Source: Bacillota bacterium
GTDB taxonomy: Bacteria > Bacillota_I > Bacilli_A > RF39 > UBA660
DNA length: 64,000 bases
Reading direction: 5' to 3'
Assembly (NCBI GenBank): GCA_015059365.1
Contig: SVAO01000001.1
Span: forward strand, 142,153 to 206,152
Below the pieces are notes generated by a model. That model searched no databases. It had not been told where the DNA came from and saw only the letters and a program-made list of their open reading frames with translations. Shown here piece by piece: positions 17,990-26,203 of this stretch (positions within the stretch are counted from its first letter, which is position 1; every line of letters starts with the position of its first letter). Position numbers and translations under genes: made by a program.

Positions 17990-19273
17990 ATGAAAGATGA
18001 CAAATATTTAAGTATAACAGCGATTACTAAATATTTAAAATATAAACTTGATTCTGACGAACATTTAAAATGCGTTTTTCTTAAAGGGGAAATTTCAAAC
18101 TTCAAAGCACATTCAACAGGGCATTTTTATTTTTCTCTGAAAGACGAAACTAGCAAAATAAACGCAATTATGTTTAGTGCCAATGCAAAAAAAATATTAT
18201 TTAATCCTAAAGAAGGAGATAAAGTTTTAGTAGCTGGGCGAATTAGTGTATATGAGGCAACTGGCAATTATCAAATATATGTAGATGAAATGTTAGAAGA
18301 TGGTGTAGGAAATCTTTATATTGCTTTTGAAAAATTAAAAAATGACCTTGCTAAAGAAGGTTTGTTTGATGAAAATAAAAAGAAGAGTATTCCTAAGATT
18401 CCGACTAAAGTAGGAATAGTTACTGCTCCAACAGGAGCGGCAATTAAAGATATTATTTCAACAATTAGAAGACGTTTTCCATTATGTGAAACAATTCTTT
18501 TTCCTGCCTTAGTACAAGGAGAAAATGCGGCGAGTGATATTGTTAACAAAATAAAAATCGCCAATACTTATGATATAGATGTACTAATTGTTGGCCGAGG
18601 TGGCGGTTCAATTGAAGATTTATGGCCATTCAATGAGGAAATTGTTGCTAGGGCAATTTATGATTCGAAAGTTCCTATAATTAGTGCAGTAGGTCATGAG
18701 GTTGATTTCACAATTGCTGATTTTGTTGCTGATCTTAGAGCTCCAACACCTACTGGTGCTGCAGAACTGGCAGTTCCTAATATAGTAGATGTAAAAAAAC
18801 ATATTGAACAGTTAAAAATCAGAGGCAATGAAAATATATCGAAAAAAATTAGTTATAATAAATTATTGCTTGAGTCTTTCAAAAATTCATTTATAATTAA
18901 AAATCCCATAATAATATATGAGAATAAACAACAAAAATTGGATTTAATTATTGAAAAAATAAAAAGTTTAATATCTAAAAAATTAGATGAATCTAAAAAT
19001 GAATTTAAAGTTTTAAAAAATCACTACATTTTAAATAATCCTCATGAAATATATAAAGCAGAAGTTAAAAATTTAGAGTTTATTATAGATAAATTAAATT
19101 TAATAAATCCATTAAATACTTTAAAACGAGGATTTACTTTAACTTATCAAGATAACAATATTATTAAAAATATAGAAAATCTAAAACTAAATGACACTAT
19201 TATAACTCGTTTAAATAATGGAATTATAGAATCTAAAATAACAAATATTATGGAGGTAAAAGATGGCGAATAA
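17990..19273 (+). CDS. xseA: Exodeoxyribonuclease VII large subunit
   Basis: A 427-residue XseA. An N-terminal OB fold (KGEISNFKAHSTGHFYFSLKD) binds single-stranded DNA. The catalytic domain has GIVTAPTGAAIKDI, VGRGGGSIEDLWPFN and SAVGHEVDFTIADFVADLRAPTP in pieces, followed by a long coiled-coil that holds XseB. It digests single-stranded DNA in both directions and acts in repair. It begins one base after nusB and overlaps xseB by 11 nt. Confidence 0.95.
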   Translation: MKDDKYLSITAITKYLKYKLDSDEHLKCVFLKGEISNFKAHSTGHFYFSLKDETSKINAIMFSANAKKILFNPKEGDKVLVAGRISVYEATGNYQIYVDEMLEDGVGNLYIAFEKLKNDLAKEGLFDENKKKSIPKIPTKVGIVTAPTGAAIKDIISTIRRRFPLCETILFPALVQGENAASDIVNKIKIANTYDIDVLIVGRGGGSIEDLWPFNEEIVARAIYDSKVPIISAVGHEVDFTIADFVADLRAPTPTGAAELAVPNIVDVKKHIEQLKIRGNENISKKISYNKLLLESFKNSFIIKNPIIIYENKQQKLDLIIEKIKSLISKKLDESKNEFKVLKNHYILNNPHEIYKAEVKNLEFIIDKLNLINPLNTLKRGFTLTYQDNNIIKNIENLKLNDTIITRLNNGIIESKITNIMEVKDGE

Positions 19274-19484
19274 TACTAAAAAATTTGAGGAAAAAATTAA
19301 AGATTTGGAGTCAATAATTACTGAACTTGAAAATGGGAATATTGACTTAGAAGATTCAATTAATAAATATACAGAAGCTATGAAACTGGTTAAAGAATGT
19401 GATGAACAACTAAAAAACATTGAAAAACAAGTTAGTAAAATTGTTTTAGATAATGGTGAAGTTAAAGACTTTGATATAGAGTAG
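19263..19484 (+). CDS. xseB: Exodeoxyribonuclease VII small subunit
   Basis: A 73-residue helical protein with the family pattern FEEKIKDLESIITELENG and later LEDSINKYTEAMKLVKECDEQL in two pieces. Several copies wrap the coiled-coil of XseA. The reading frame opens inside xseA behind GGAGGT, which keeps the two subunits coupled. Confidence 0.92.
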   Translation: MANNTKKFEEKIKDLESIITELENGNIDLEDSINKYTEAMKLVKECDEQLKNIEKQVSKIVLDNGEVKDFDIE

Positions 19485-19519
19485 TATAATATAATAATAC
19501 AGGGAGGTAATGAAAATAT

Positions 19520-20092
19520 ATGAAAGAAATAGATAAAACAACACTTATACAATTAGCAGAGACTTATGGGTATCGTGAAGTGATACAATTTCTAAAGGAA
19601 AAACAAAAAGATTCTCATCAATTAAAAGATGTACTTTTAGAATATCTTTATACAACAAGTTTTAATAATGATAAAAAAATATATGTAGAACCATTATATT
19701 GTGAAGAGAATGAGCAAAAACAAATATTTTCAAATGGGACTACAAGTGTTTTTGCACTGTCTAAACCAATCATTAAACAATCTTGGTTAGATGAAGAAAG
19801 AAAAATAATAGTTAAACCGGTTAAAAGAGTTGATAGTAGTTTAATGGAAGAATATATCAATAGAATTAAGTTTCATTTTTGCGATGGTATTCGTCCTACT
19901 AGTTTTGAAGAATTAGAATTTTTATGTAATGATTTAGATAAATTTTCAATTTCAGAATTAAAATTATTAAAACTCTTATTTGAAGATTCAAAACTATACT
20001 TATCTGACCACACAAATTCAGTATGTGCCCATTCTCAAATGGGAGATGCCTACATTTTAGGCAAAGATAAATATGGAAAAAAATACTTATAA
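19520..20092 (+). CDS. Hypothetical protein in the nusB-xse operon
   Basis: A 190-residue soluble protein that I do not recognise. It is predicted mostly helical in the N-terminal 45 residues and C-terminal 70 residues, with an extended middle. No signal peptide or metal motif is apparent. GGGAGGT lies about 12 nt before ATG 19520, a long spacing; an ATG in another frame is nearer but stays closed. It ends in a terminator that closes the xse operon. Confidence 0.65.
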   Translation: MKEIDKTTLIQLAETYGYREVIQFLKEKQKDSHQLKDVLLEYLYTTSFNNDKKIYVEPLYCEENEQKQIFSNGTTSVFALSKPIIKQSWLDEERKIIVKPVKRVDSSLMEEYINRIKFHFCDGIRPTSFEELEFLCNDLDKFSISELKLLKLLFEDSKLYLSDHTNSVCAHSQMGDAYILGKDKYGKKYL

Positions 20093-20112
20093 ATGCCTTT
20101 TTGGCATTTTTT
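20092..20112 (+). terminator. Terminator of the nusB-xse operon
   Basis: Stem AATGCC / GGCATT overlapping the stop, followed by T's. Confidence 0.75.
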
Positions 20113-20181
20113 GTTATGTCTAATATATACAATAATATTCATAATAATAGTGTAGTCTGTGTTTTGAGAAGGAGATGTTTT

Positions 20182-21168
20182 ATGTTTTTAAAATTTTTAA
20201 AAAAAACATGTCTTTGCTTTCTTCTTTCATTATTTATTATACCATCAAGTATCCTTGCTTATTCAGACTATATCATTGCAGGCGGACAGAATATAGGAAT
20301 TGCATTAAACACTAAAGGAATAATGGTTGTTGGTGTTTATAAAGTAGGAAATAATTATCCGGCTAAAGATGCAGGAATAAAAGTTGGCGATATAATTACC
20401 AGCATCAATAACGAAACTGTAAGTAATATTAATGAATTAACCAGCCGAATAAATACCAGACTTAGTGACTCAATTAAAATTGGCTATATTAGAAATGACA
20501 TAACTAATTATACTGATTTAAAATTATATAATGATAATGGAATTTTCAAAACAGGTCTTTATGTAAAAGATTCAATTACTGGTATTGGTACACTAACATA
20601 CATTGATCCTAATACTAAATTATTTGGAGCCTTGGGACATGAAATTATTGAAAAGAATACAGGTAAAATATTAGAAATAAAAGATGGTAAAATATACACG
20701 TCAGATGTTATTAATATTGAACCAAGTGTAAATGGTATTCCTGGTGAAAAGAATGCAAAACTTAATGGAAACGAAGTAATTGGTGATATTTTTGAAAATA
20801 CTACTCAAGGGATTTTTGGTAATTATAATTTAAATATAGATAACCAGAAACTTTATAAAGTTGCTAATATTTCAAATATAAAAAAAGGAGAAGCTATTAT
20901 TAGGACTGTTATTAGTGGTGAAAAAATAGAAGAATTTACTATAAACATTTTAAAAATAAATGATAGTTCTAAAACTAAGAATATAGTATTTGAAATTAAT
21001 GATAAAGTTTTATTAGAAAAAACCGGAGGTATTGTTCAAGGAATGAGTGGATCTCCTATTATTCAAGGAGATTATATTGTTGGGGCAGTAACTCATGTAG
21101 TAGTTGATGATACAACTAAAGGTTATGGGATATTAATTACTAATATGTTAGAAGAAGCAGAAAACTAG
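20182..21168 (+). CDS. spoIVB: SpoIVB-like serine peptidase (family S55)
   Basis: A 328-residue exported protease. A hydrophobic signal anchor spans residues 8-30, then the family motif IAGGQNIGIAL, a PDZ domain (about residues 45-110) and the S55 domain with His in ALGHEI and the catalytic Ser in QGMSGSPI. In Bacillus, SpoIVB is made in the forespore and cuts SpoIVFA, which releases SpoIVFB to activate sigma-K. Both targets are in this window (46697-47984). I start at ATG 20182 behind AAGGAG. A CATAATA at 20140-20146 could be a sigma-F/G type -10, but this is weak. Confidence 0.92.
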   Translation: MFLKFLKKTCLCFLLSLFIIPSSILAYSDYIIAGGQNIGIALNTKGIMVVGVYKVGNNYPAKDAGIKVGDIITSINNETVSNINELTSRINTRLSDSIKIGYIRNDITNYTDLKLYNDNGIFKTGLYVKDSITGIGTLTYIDPNTKLFGALGHEIIEKNTGKILEIKDGKIYTSDVINIEPSVNGIPGEKNAKLNGNEVIGDIFENTTQGIFGNYNLNIDNQKLYKVANISNIKKGEAIIRTVISGEKIEEFTINILKINDSSKTKNIVFEINDKVLLEKTGGIVQGMSGSPIIQGDYIVGAVTHVVVDDTTKGYGILITNMLEEAEN

Positions 21169-21187
21169 TTAGACTAGTTTTCTTTTT
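21160..21187 (+). terminator. Terminator after spoIVB
   Basis: A 9-bp stem GAAAACTAG / CTAGTTTTC overlapping the stop, with T5. Confidence 0.8.
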
Positions 21188-21221
21188 ATAAAAATGTTAT
21201 AATTTTTTTTGGTGAAGTTTA

Positions 21222-22073
21222 ATGCGTTTTAAAAAAATATATATTGAAATAACTAATAAATGTAATTTAAATTGTAGTTTCTGTTCTATTGATAATAACA
21301 CGAAAAAAGAAATGAGTTTAGAAGATTTTGAAATAGTTTTAAATAAAATAAATGATTATACTGATTATATATATCTTCATGTTAAGGGAGAACCATTAAT
21401 CCATTCTAAATTTAGTGAAATTTTAAAACTATGTAAAAAGTATAATAAACAAGTTAATATTACAACCAATGGAACATTATTAATTAATAAACTTACAGAT
21501 ATCGTTGAAAGCAATATTGTAAGGCAAATAAATATTTCTATGCAGAGTTTAACTGATGAAAAATATTTAATTGATATATTAGATAGTGTTAAATATCTTT
21601 TAAATAATTCACAGATTCAATTAGTATTTAGATTTTGGGCATTAAAAAGAAATGAATTTACATCATTAGAAAATAAAATTATAAAAGAAATTATTAATTA
21701 TTTTAATCTGTCAGAAGAAACAATCAAACAAATTTATACTCTTAAAAACATCAAATTATTAAATAATTTATATTTAAATAAAGATGATGTATTTGAATGG
21801 CCAAATTTAGAAAGTAAATATTATAACGAATTAGGGCATTGCTATGGCCTAAAAAAACATATTGGAATACTTGTTGATGGAACAGTGGTTCCGTGTTGCT
21901 TAGATAGCAAAGGAATAATAAATCTAGGTAATATTTTTAAAACAGATTTAAATGATATTTTAGATAGTCAAAGAGTTAAAAATATTATTAAGGGTTTTAA
22001 TGAAAATAAGCCTTGTGAAAACCTCTGTAAAAGATGTAGTTTTAAAGATAAATTTAAAAAAAGTAATGTTTAA
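21222..22073 (+). CDS. Radical SAM protein with SPASM-like C-terminal cysteines
   Basis: A 283-residue radical SAM enzyme. The CxxxCxxC cluster motif is CNLNCSFC near residues 14-21. The TTNGT segment near residue 85 is the strand typical of this fold. The C-terminal region has CYGL, VPCC and CENLCKRCSF cysteines that would bind an auxiliary FeS cluster, as in SPASM/twitch enzymes. Substrate is unknown. I saw no precursor peptide or partner beside it. GGTGAAG precedes the ATG. Confidence 0.85.
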   Translation: MRFKKIYIEITNKCNLNCSFCSIDNNTKKEMSLEDFEIVLNKINDYTDYIYLHVKGEPLIHSKFSEILKLCKKYNKQVNITTNGTLLINKLTDIVESNIVRQINISMQSLTDEKYLIDILDSVKYLLNNSQIQLVFRFWALKRNEFTSLENKIIKEIINYFNLSEETIKQIYTLKNIKLLNNLYLNKDDVFEWPNLESKYYNELGHCYGLKKHIGILVDGTVVPCCLDSKGIINLGNIFKTDLNDILDSQRVKNIIKGFNENKPCENLCKRCSFKDKFKKSNV

Positions 22074-22086
22074 TCATTACTTTTTT
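22057..22086. terminator. Bidirectional terminator, radical SAM gene / mtgA
   Basis: A 12-bp inverted repeat AAAAAAGTAATG / CATTACTTTTTT covering both convergent stops. Confidence 0.85.
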
Positions 22087-22771
22087 CAATATATCCATGT
22101 TTAATCATAGCTTTTCGAACTTGTTCCTTTCTTTCTTTAGAAAGTTTTTCGTTAACAGTAGGTGAGTATACAGATGGTGCTGAAGGTAGACCTGCAATTA
22201 ATAATGCTTCATCAAAAGTTAATTCTAAAGGAGTTTTATCATAATAGCCTAAACTTGCTTGTCTAATGCCATAATAACCATTCCCAAAATAAATAATATT
22301 AATATATAATTCCAGAATTTCTTGTTTGGTCAGTTTCTGTTCAAGTTGGAAAGCAACAAATAATTCTGCTACTTTTCTACTAAATTTCTTTTCTTGACTA
22401 AAATACATGTTTTTAGCTAGTTGTTGAGTAATAGAACTGCCTCCACGACCGACAAACTCTCCGCTTAAAATATTATCAAATAAAGCGTTAATTGTTGCTA
22501 TAGGATCAACTCCAAAGTGTTTATAAAAACGGTGATCCTCTACTGCGATTGTGGCATCTAAATAATACCTCGATACTTTATCAATATTAATAAAATTAGC
22601 GTTGTTTCTTATTTCCTTAATTTTATCATCTATTGAAACCTTTGTGGTTGCTTCTTTACACATATTATAACCATTTAATAGAATAACCGATAAAACTAAT
22701 GTTAATATCAAAAAAACTATTAAAAAAAACTTTTTAATTTTATTGCCTTTTTTCTTTGATATTTTAGCCAT
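22070..22771 (-). CDS. mtgA: Monofunctional peptidoglycan glycosyltransferase (GT51)
   Basis: A 233-residue membrane-anchored transglycosylase. A Lys-rich cytoplasmic start and a membrane helix (about residues 14-32) precede the GT51 domain. VEDHRFYKHFGVD contains the catalytic Glu, and GGSSITQQLAKN and QILELYINIIYFGNGYYGI are the other family motifs. There is no transpeptidase domain, so it is monofunctional. GGTGATT precedes the ATG. Confidence 0.93.
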   Translation of the reverse strand: MAKISKKKGNKIKKFFLIVFLILTLVLSVILLNGYNMCKEATTKVSIDDKIKEIRNNANFINIDKVSRYYLDATIAVEDHRFYKHFGVDPIATINALFDNILSGEFVGRGGSSITQQLAKNMYFSQEKKFSRKVAELFVAFQLEQKLTKQEILELYINIIYFGNGYYGIRQASLGYYDKTPLELTFDEALLIAGLPSAPSVYSPTVNEKLSKERKEQVRKAMIKHGYIEKSND

Positions 22772-22837
22772 ATAATCACCTAACTTATTTAAATTATTTT
22801 AAAGATATGATATAAAAAAATTATTGATAAACAATAA

Positions 22838-22924
22838 TTAAATAAAAATGATAGATGCAACAAATGATGCAATCATTACAAACAACATAATATAAATAGC
22901 TACTTTTTGAACTTTTTTATTCAC
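22838..22924 (-). CDS. 28-residue Prli42/DUF4044-like membrane miniprotein
   Basis: A 28-codon frame starting at GTG behind AGGTGATATC, with a TATAAT-like -10 upstream. The peptide has a Lys-rich start (MNKKVQKVAIY) and one membrane helix to the end. Size, charge pattern and helix resemble Prli42, the miniprotein that tethers the stressosome in Listeria, and the DUF4044 family. No stressosome gene is in the window, so the role is inference. A miniprotein of this size is easily missed by gene callers. Confidence 0.65.
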   Translation of the reverse strand: MNKKVQKVAIYIMLFVMIASFVASIIFI

Positions 22925-23013
22925 GATATCACCTCATGATTATATTATAATACATTTTAATTTTTTTTGGAATAAAATAATCTTATTATCATAATTTTAA
23001 TTAGAGGTGGAAC

Positions 23014-23655
23014 ATGAAAAAAATAGTGGACAAGATTAAATTGAGTATTAAATATAATAAAAAAATAATAATATTTTTAGTTACATTGGGAATTATTGCT
23101 ATAATAGCAGGTTCCATATTTACAATAATGTTAAATAGTGCAGATAAAAAAATAACAATGGATTATATTAATAATTTTGTCAGTAATATATCTAATGGAA
23201 ACCTAGATTATGTCAGTGCGTTATATAACGGTTTTTCTACATCTTTTTCCTCTGCAATAATTACATGGTTATTAGGTATGTCTGTAATAGGAATTCCTGT
23301 TATTTTATTCATGTACTTTAGTAAAATATTTGTATTAGGTTTTTCAATTTCTGCAATAATATCTAATTATGGGTTTAAAGGTTGTTTAATTAGTTTTTCA
23401 TACATTTTTCCTCATCAAATAATAAATATTATAGTATATACGTTACTAACTTTACTCGCGTTAAAAGTATCAGGGAAAATCTTATATAGTATTTTAAAAA
23501 AAGAAAAATTAGATTTTAAAGCAATTATGCATAATTATTTTTTAATATTATTAATTTGTTTAGGAATCTTTATATTAACAATATTATTTGAAGTATATAT
23601 TACACCTAAAATTATTAGTATATTTCTATCATTCCTCAAGTTAAATATGGTATAA
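23014..23655 (+). CDS. spoIIM: Stage II sporulation protein M
   Basis: A 213-residue membrane protein of the SpoIIM/DUF95 family with about five hydrophobic segments. The family core appears as FSTSFSSAIITWLLG and later FPHQIINII. SpoIIM with SpoIID and SpoIIP forms the machine that thins the septal wall during engulfment; it is made in the mother cell. spoIID and spoIIP are not in the window. GAGGTGG precedes the ATG, and mnmA follows within 20 nt. Confidence 0.88.
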   Translation: MKKIVDKIKLSIKYNKKIIIFLVTLGIIAIIAGSIFTIMLNSADKKITMDYINNFVSNISNGNLDYVSALYNGFSTSFSSAIITWLLGMSVIGIPVILFMYFSKIFVLGFSISAIISNYGFKGCLISFSYIFPHQIINIIVYTLLTLLALKVSGKILYSILKKEKLDFKAIMHNYFLILLICLGIFILTILFEVYITPKIISIFLSFLKLNMV

Positions 23656-23671
23656 TGATTTTGGTGGTAAT

Positions 23672-24697
23672 ATGAAAAAAGTTGTTATTGGGATGAGTGG
23701 GGGAGTAGATAGTAGTGTAGCTGCCATTCTCTTACAAAAACAAGGATATGAAGTAATTGGAGTCACGTTTATATTTACAGATAATTTTGATGTTTCTGAA
23801 GCACAAGAAGTTTGTAGAAAGTTAAATATCAAGCATTATATAAAAGATTATCGAAAAGAATTTAAAGAAGAAATTATAAATAAATTTTTAGATGACTACA
23901 AATCAGGACTAACTCCTAATCCATGTGTTTTGTGTAATAAAAAAATAAAAATAAAATATCTTATTGACGCAATGAAGGAATTTAATGCTGATTTTATAGC
24001 AACCGGTCATTATGCAAGAGTTATTGACGGGAAATTGTATAAAAGTGAAAACATTAATAAAGATCAAACTTACTTTTTATCTCAATTATTAAAAGAAGAA
24101 ATAAGTAAACTAATTTTCCCTTTAGACAATATGGATAAGGGTGAAGTTAGAACAATTGCAAGCGAATACGGATTAACAAACGCTTCAAAAAAAGATTCAT
24201 ATGATGTTTGTTTTATTACTTCTAGCTTTAAAGAATATATGCAAAACTATCTAAAACCAAACAAAGGCTCTATCATAAATATAAAAACTAATGAAGAGAT
24301 TGGAATTCATGATGGTTTAATGTACTATACAATTGGGCAAAGAAAAGGACTAAACCTAGGTGGAAACAAAGATAGATTGTTTGTAATTAACAAGGATTTA
24401 GATAACAACATTTTATATGTTGCTAGTGATTCTGATGGTTATTTATATAGTAGCGAAGCGGAAATTGAAAATGTTAATTGGATTAGTGATGAAAGACCTG
24501 AGGTATGCAATGCAAAATTTAGATATCGACAAACAGAACAACCAGTAAATATTAAATATTTAGAAAACGGAAATATTATATTAAATTATTCAAACGAAGT
24601 AAAATCGGTTACACCAGGACAAGTATGTGCCTTATATAAAGATGATGAATGTTTAGGTGGAGGAATTATTAAGAGTTTTAAAAACAACAATATTTAA
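23672..24697 (+). CDS. mnmA: tRNA-specific 2-thiouridylase MnmA
   Basis: A 341-residue enzyme that puts sulfur at C2 of the wobble uridine in tRNAs for Lys, Glu and Gln. The PP-loop GMSGGVDSS is at residues 7-15, the first catalytic Cys is in PNPCVLCNK (about 88-96) and the second in DVCFI (about 184-188). TATGHYAR is also typical. It begins 16 nt after spoIIM. It is slightly shorter than the usual 360-370 residues. Confidence 0.96.
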   Translation: MKKVVIGMSGGVDSSVAAILLQKQGYEVIGVTFIFTDNFDVSEAQEVCRKLNIKHYIKDYRKEFKEEIINKFLDDYKSGLTPNPCVLCNKKIKIKYLIDAMKEFNADFIATGHYARVIDGKLYKSENINKDQTYFLSQLLKEEISKLIFPLDNMDKGEVRTIASEYGLTNASKKDSYDVCFITSSFKEYMQNYLKPNKGSIINIKTNEEIGIHDGLMYYTIGQRKGLNLGGNKDRLFVINKDLDNNILYVASDSDGYLYSSEAEIENVNWISDERPEVCNAKFRYRQTEQPVNIKYLENGNIILNYSNEVKSVTPGQVCALYKDDECLGGGIIKSFKNNNI

Positions 24698-24716
24698 CTT
24701 GTCCTTTACTTTACAC

Positions 24717-24744
24717 TTGACATTTGACACAAAAGTGTTAAAAT
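24717..24744 (+). promoter_or_regulatory. Promoter with an inverted repeat, upstream of an HTH gene
   Basis: TTGACA (24717-24722), 16-nt spacer, TAAAAT (24739-24744). ACAC (24727-24730) and GTGT (24735-24738) form a small dyad inside the spacer that could be an operator for the downstream HTH protein. Confidence 0.6.
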
Positions 24745-24765
24745 GATAATAGGAGGTTTTAAGAT

Positions 24766-25548
24766 ATGGAAATGACAAGATTAAATGAAATATTACATGA
24801 ATTAGGCATATCTAAAGTAAAATTAGCAAAATTTTTAGGGGTATCTAGACAAATGATTTATAATTATTTAGAACTAGATAGTATAAATAAATGGCCAAAA
24901 GATAAAAAAGTTTTACTATTAAATCTTTTAGGGATTAAATCTTCAAACGAGTTAGATTCAATTAAAGTTGATACTGATTATATTATGAGTGTTGAAACTA
25001 GAATTAATAGTTTAATTGATAATAAAGCACCGGCAAATGATGATAATTCTGTTTTTGAAGGGTTAGGAAAAAATCAAAAAGAATTATTAGGTAATATTAT
25101 TGATGTTATAAAAGAAAGATTAGATGATGATAAAGATGTAGAGGCTTTTTATACAATGAAATATTTGTATAATTATTTACAATCTTTAGATTCTTCTCGT
25201 GAATTAAAGTACATTTTAGCCTATGTAGCAAAAGCAACTGGATTTGAAAAAGCCACAGAATTTGCTTTTAATGAAGATGAACAATTTGTTTTTGAAAGTA
25301 TCTTATTCTCTGCAATGACGTTATACAATGGGGGAGGAGCTTCTAAATCTAAGTTGGTTGAATCACATCGTCGCTTCGAGGCTCAAATTGAACATAAAAT
25401 GGAAGAAAAAATTAGTCGTACTTTAGAATTAAACACACTTAAAGTTCAAGCATTAAAAGAATTAAATTATTCTCAAATTAACGAACAAAACGCTTCAGAA
25501 GTATTAGAAAAAATAGCTGAAATTCAATCTAGAAAAGTTGGAAGTTAA
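24766..25548 (+). CDS. HTH DNA-binding protein with an uncharacterised C-terminal domain
   Basis: A 260-residue protein. Residues 1-50 form a Cro/XRE-like helix-turn-helix (LGISKVKLAKFLGVSRQ then MIYNYLE). The rest is helical and ends in a Glu/Lys-rich probable coiled-coil (about residues 205-255). I do not recognise the C-terminal domain. AGGAGG precedes the ATG. The promoter dyad suggests autoregulation. It stands alone between a promoter and a terminator. Confidence 0.7.
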   Translation: MEMTRLNEILHELGISKVKLAKFLGVSRQMIYNYLELDSINKWPKDKKVLLLNLLGIKSSNELDSIKVDTDYIMSVETRINSLIDNKAPANDDNSVFEGLGKNQKELLGNIIDVIKERLDDDKDVEAFYTMKYLYNYLQSLDSSRELKYILAYVAKATGFEKATEFAFNEDEQFVFESILFSAMTLYNGGGASKSKLVESHRRFEAQIEHKMEEKISRTLELNTLKVQALKELNYSQINEQNASEVLEKIAEIQSRKVGS

Positions 25549-25572
25549 AAATAGGATTAAACCTATTTTTTT
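25548..25572 (+). terminator. Terminator after the HTH gene
   Basis: Stem AAAATAGG / CCTATTTT overlapping the stop region, with a T run. Confidence 0.8.
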
Positions 25573-25620
25573 AGTGTCCACTTCCCCTATTATTTTTATA
25601 GTTAAAAAGGGGAGAGAAAT

Positions 25621-25704
25621 ATGATTAATTTTGAGCGTTTTATTATTCTAAAGATGGATAATTATACACTAAACTTTCTTAAAATAAATCATAATATTAT
25701 CTGA
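25621..25704 (+). CDS. Possible 27-residue small ORF
   Basis: ATG at 25621 lies behind a strong AAGGGGAGAG site and opens 27 codons. The peptide (MINFERFIILKMDNY, then a short polar tail) has no recognised family. TCCCC at 25583-25587 can pair with GGGGA in the ribosome site, so access could be controlled. Chance is a real alternative in DNA this rich in A and T. The rest of 25705-26000 is very AT-rich and shows nothing else. Confidence 0.25.
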   Translation: MINFERFIILKMDNYTLNFLKINHNII

Positions 25705-26000
25705 ATAAATAAAAAAACAATATATTTAAATATATAAGAGATTCATAAATCAATTAGAATTAAAATAATAAAGTCATTAAACCCAAAATAACAATTATGT
25801 ATATAAAAAATTTATATCATTATAATATTATTATGAAGTTAATTTATAAATATATGATTTAAGATTTAAAATTATTTAAAAAAACAAATTTTAAACACTT
25901 AATTTATTTTCGAATAATGAATATTATGTTAACTTCTATATTTTTTTAAAAGTGTATTATAAATTTTTTAGTCTTGTTCATAATAATATTGGGTGATAAA

Positions 26001-26162
26001 ATGAAAAAGAGTAATAAAACAGATATGAAAAATTCTGCTAAAACAAATTATAGTTGTAATAATAACAACAATAATAGTGCTAGCAAAAACTCTGCTCAAA
26101 AAACAAACAAGTCATTAGAAACAAATTCTAACTCAAATGCTCGTTCTTATGATTTTGAATAG
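26001..26162 (+). CDS. Small Asn/Ser/Lys-rich hydrophilic protein
   Basis: A 53-residue low-complexity protein with a run of six Asn and repeated Asn-Ser pairs, one Cys and a charged YDFE end. I start at ATG 26001 behind GGTGATAA; the upstream in-frame start has no site. Size and composition recall gamma-type small acid-soluble spore proteins, which would fit a spore former, but the family motif is not visible. A clean terminator follows, which supports a real gene. Confidence 0.55.
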   Translation: MKKSNKTDMKNSAKTNYSCNNNNNNSASKNSAQKTNKSLETNSNSNARSYDFE

Positions 26163-26173
26163 TTTTTGCCCAA

Positions 26174-26199
26174 AAAAAGAAGCAATTTAGCTTCTTTTT
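26174..26199. terminator. Bidirectional terminator
   Basis: Inverted repeat AAAAAGAAGC / GCTTCTTTTT between the Asn-rich gene and the convergent ZIP gene. Confidence 0.85.
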
Positions 26200-26203
26200 A
26201 ATT

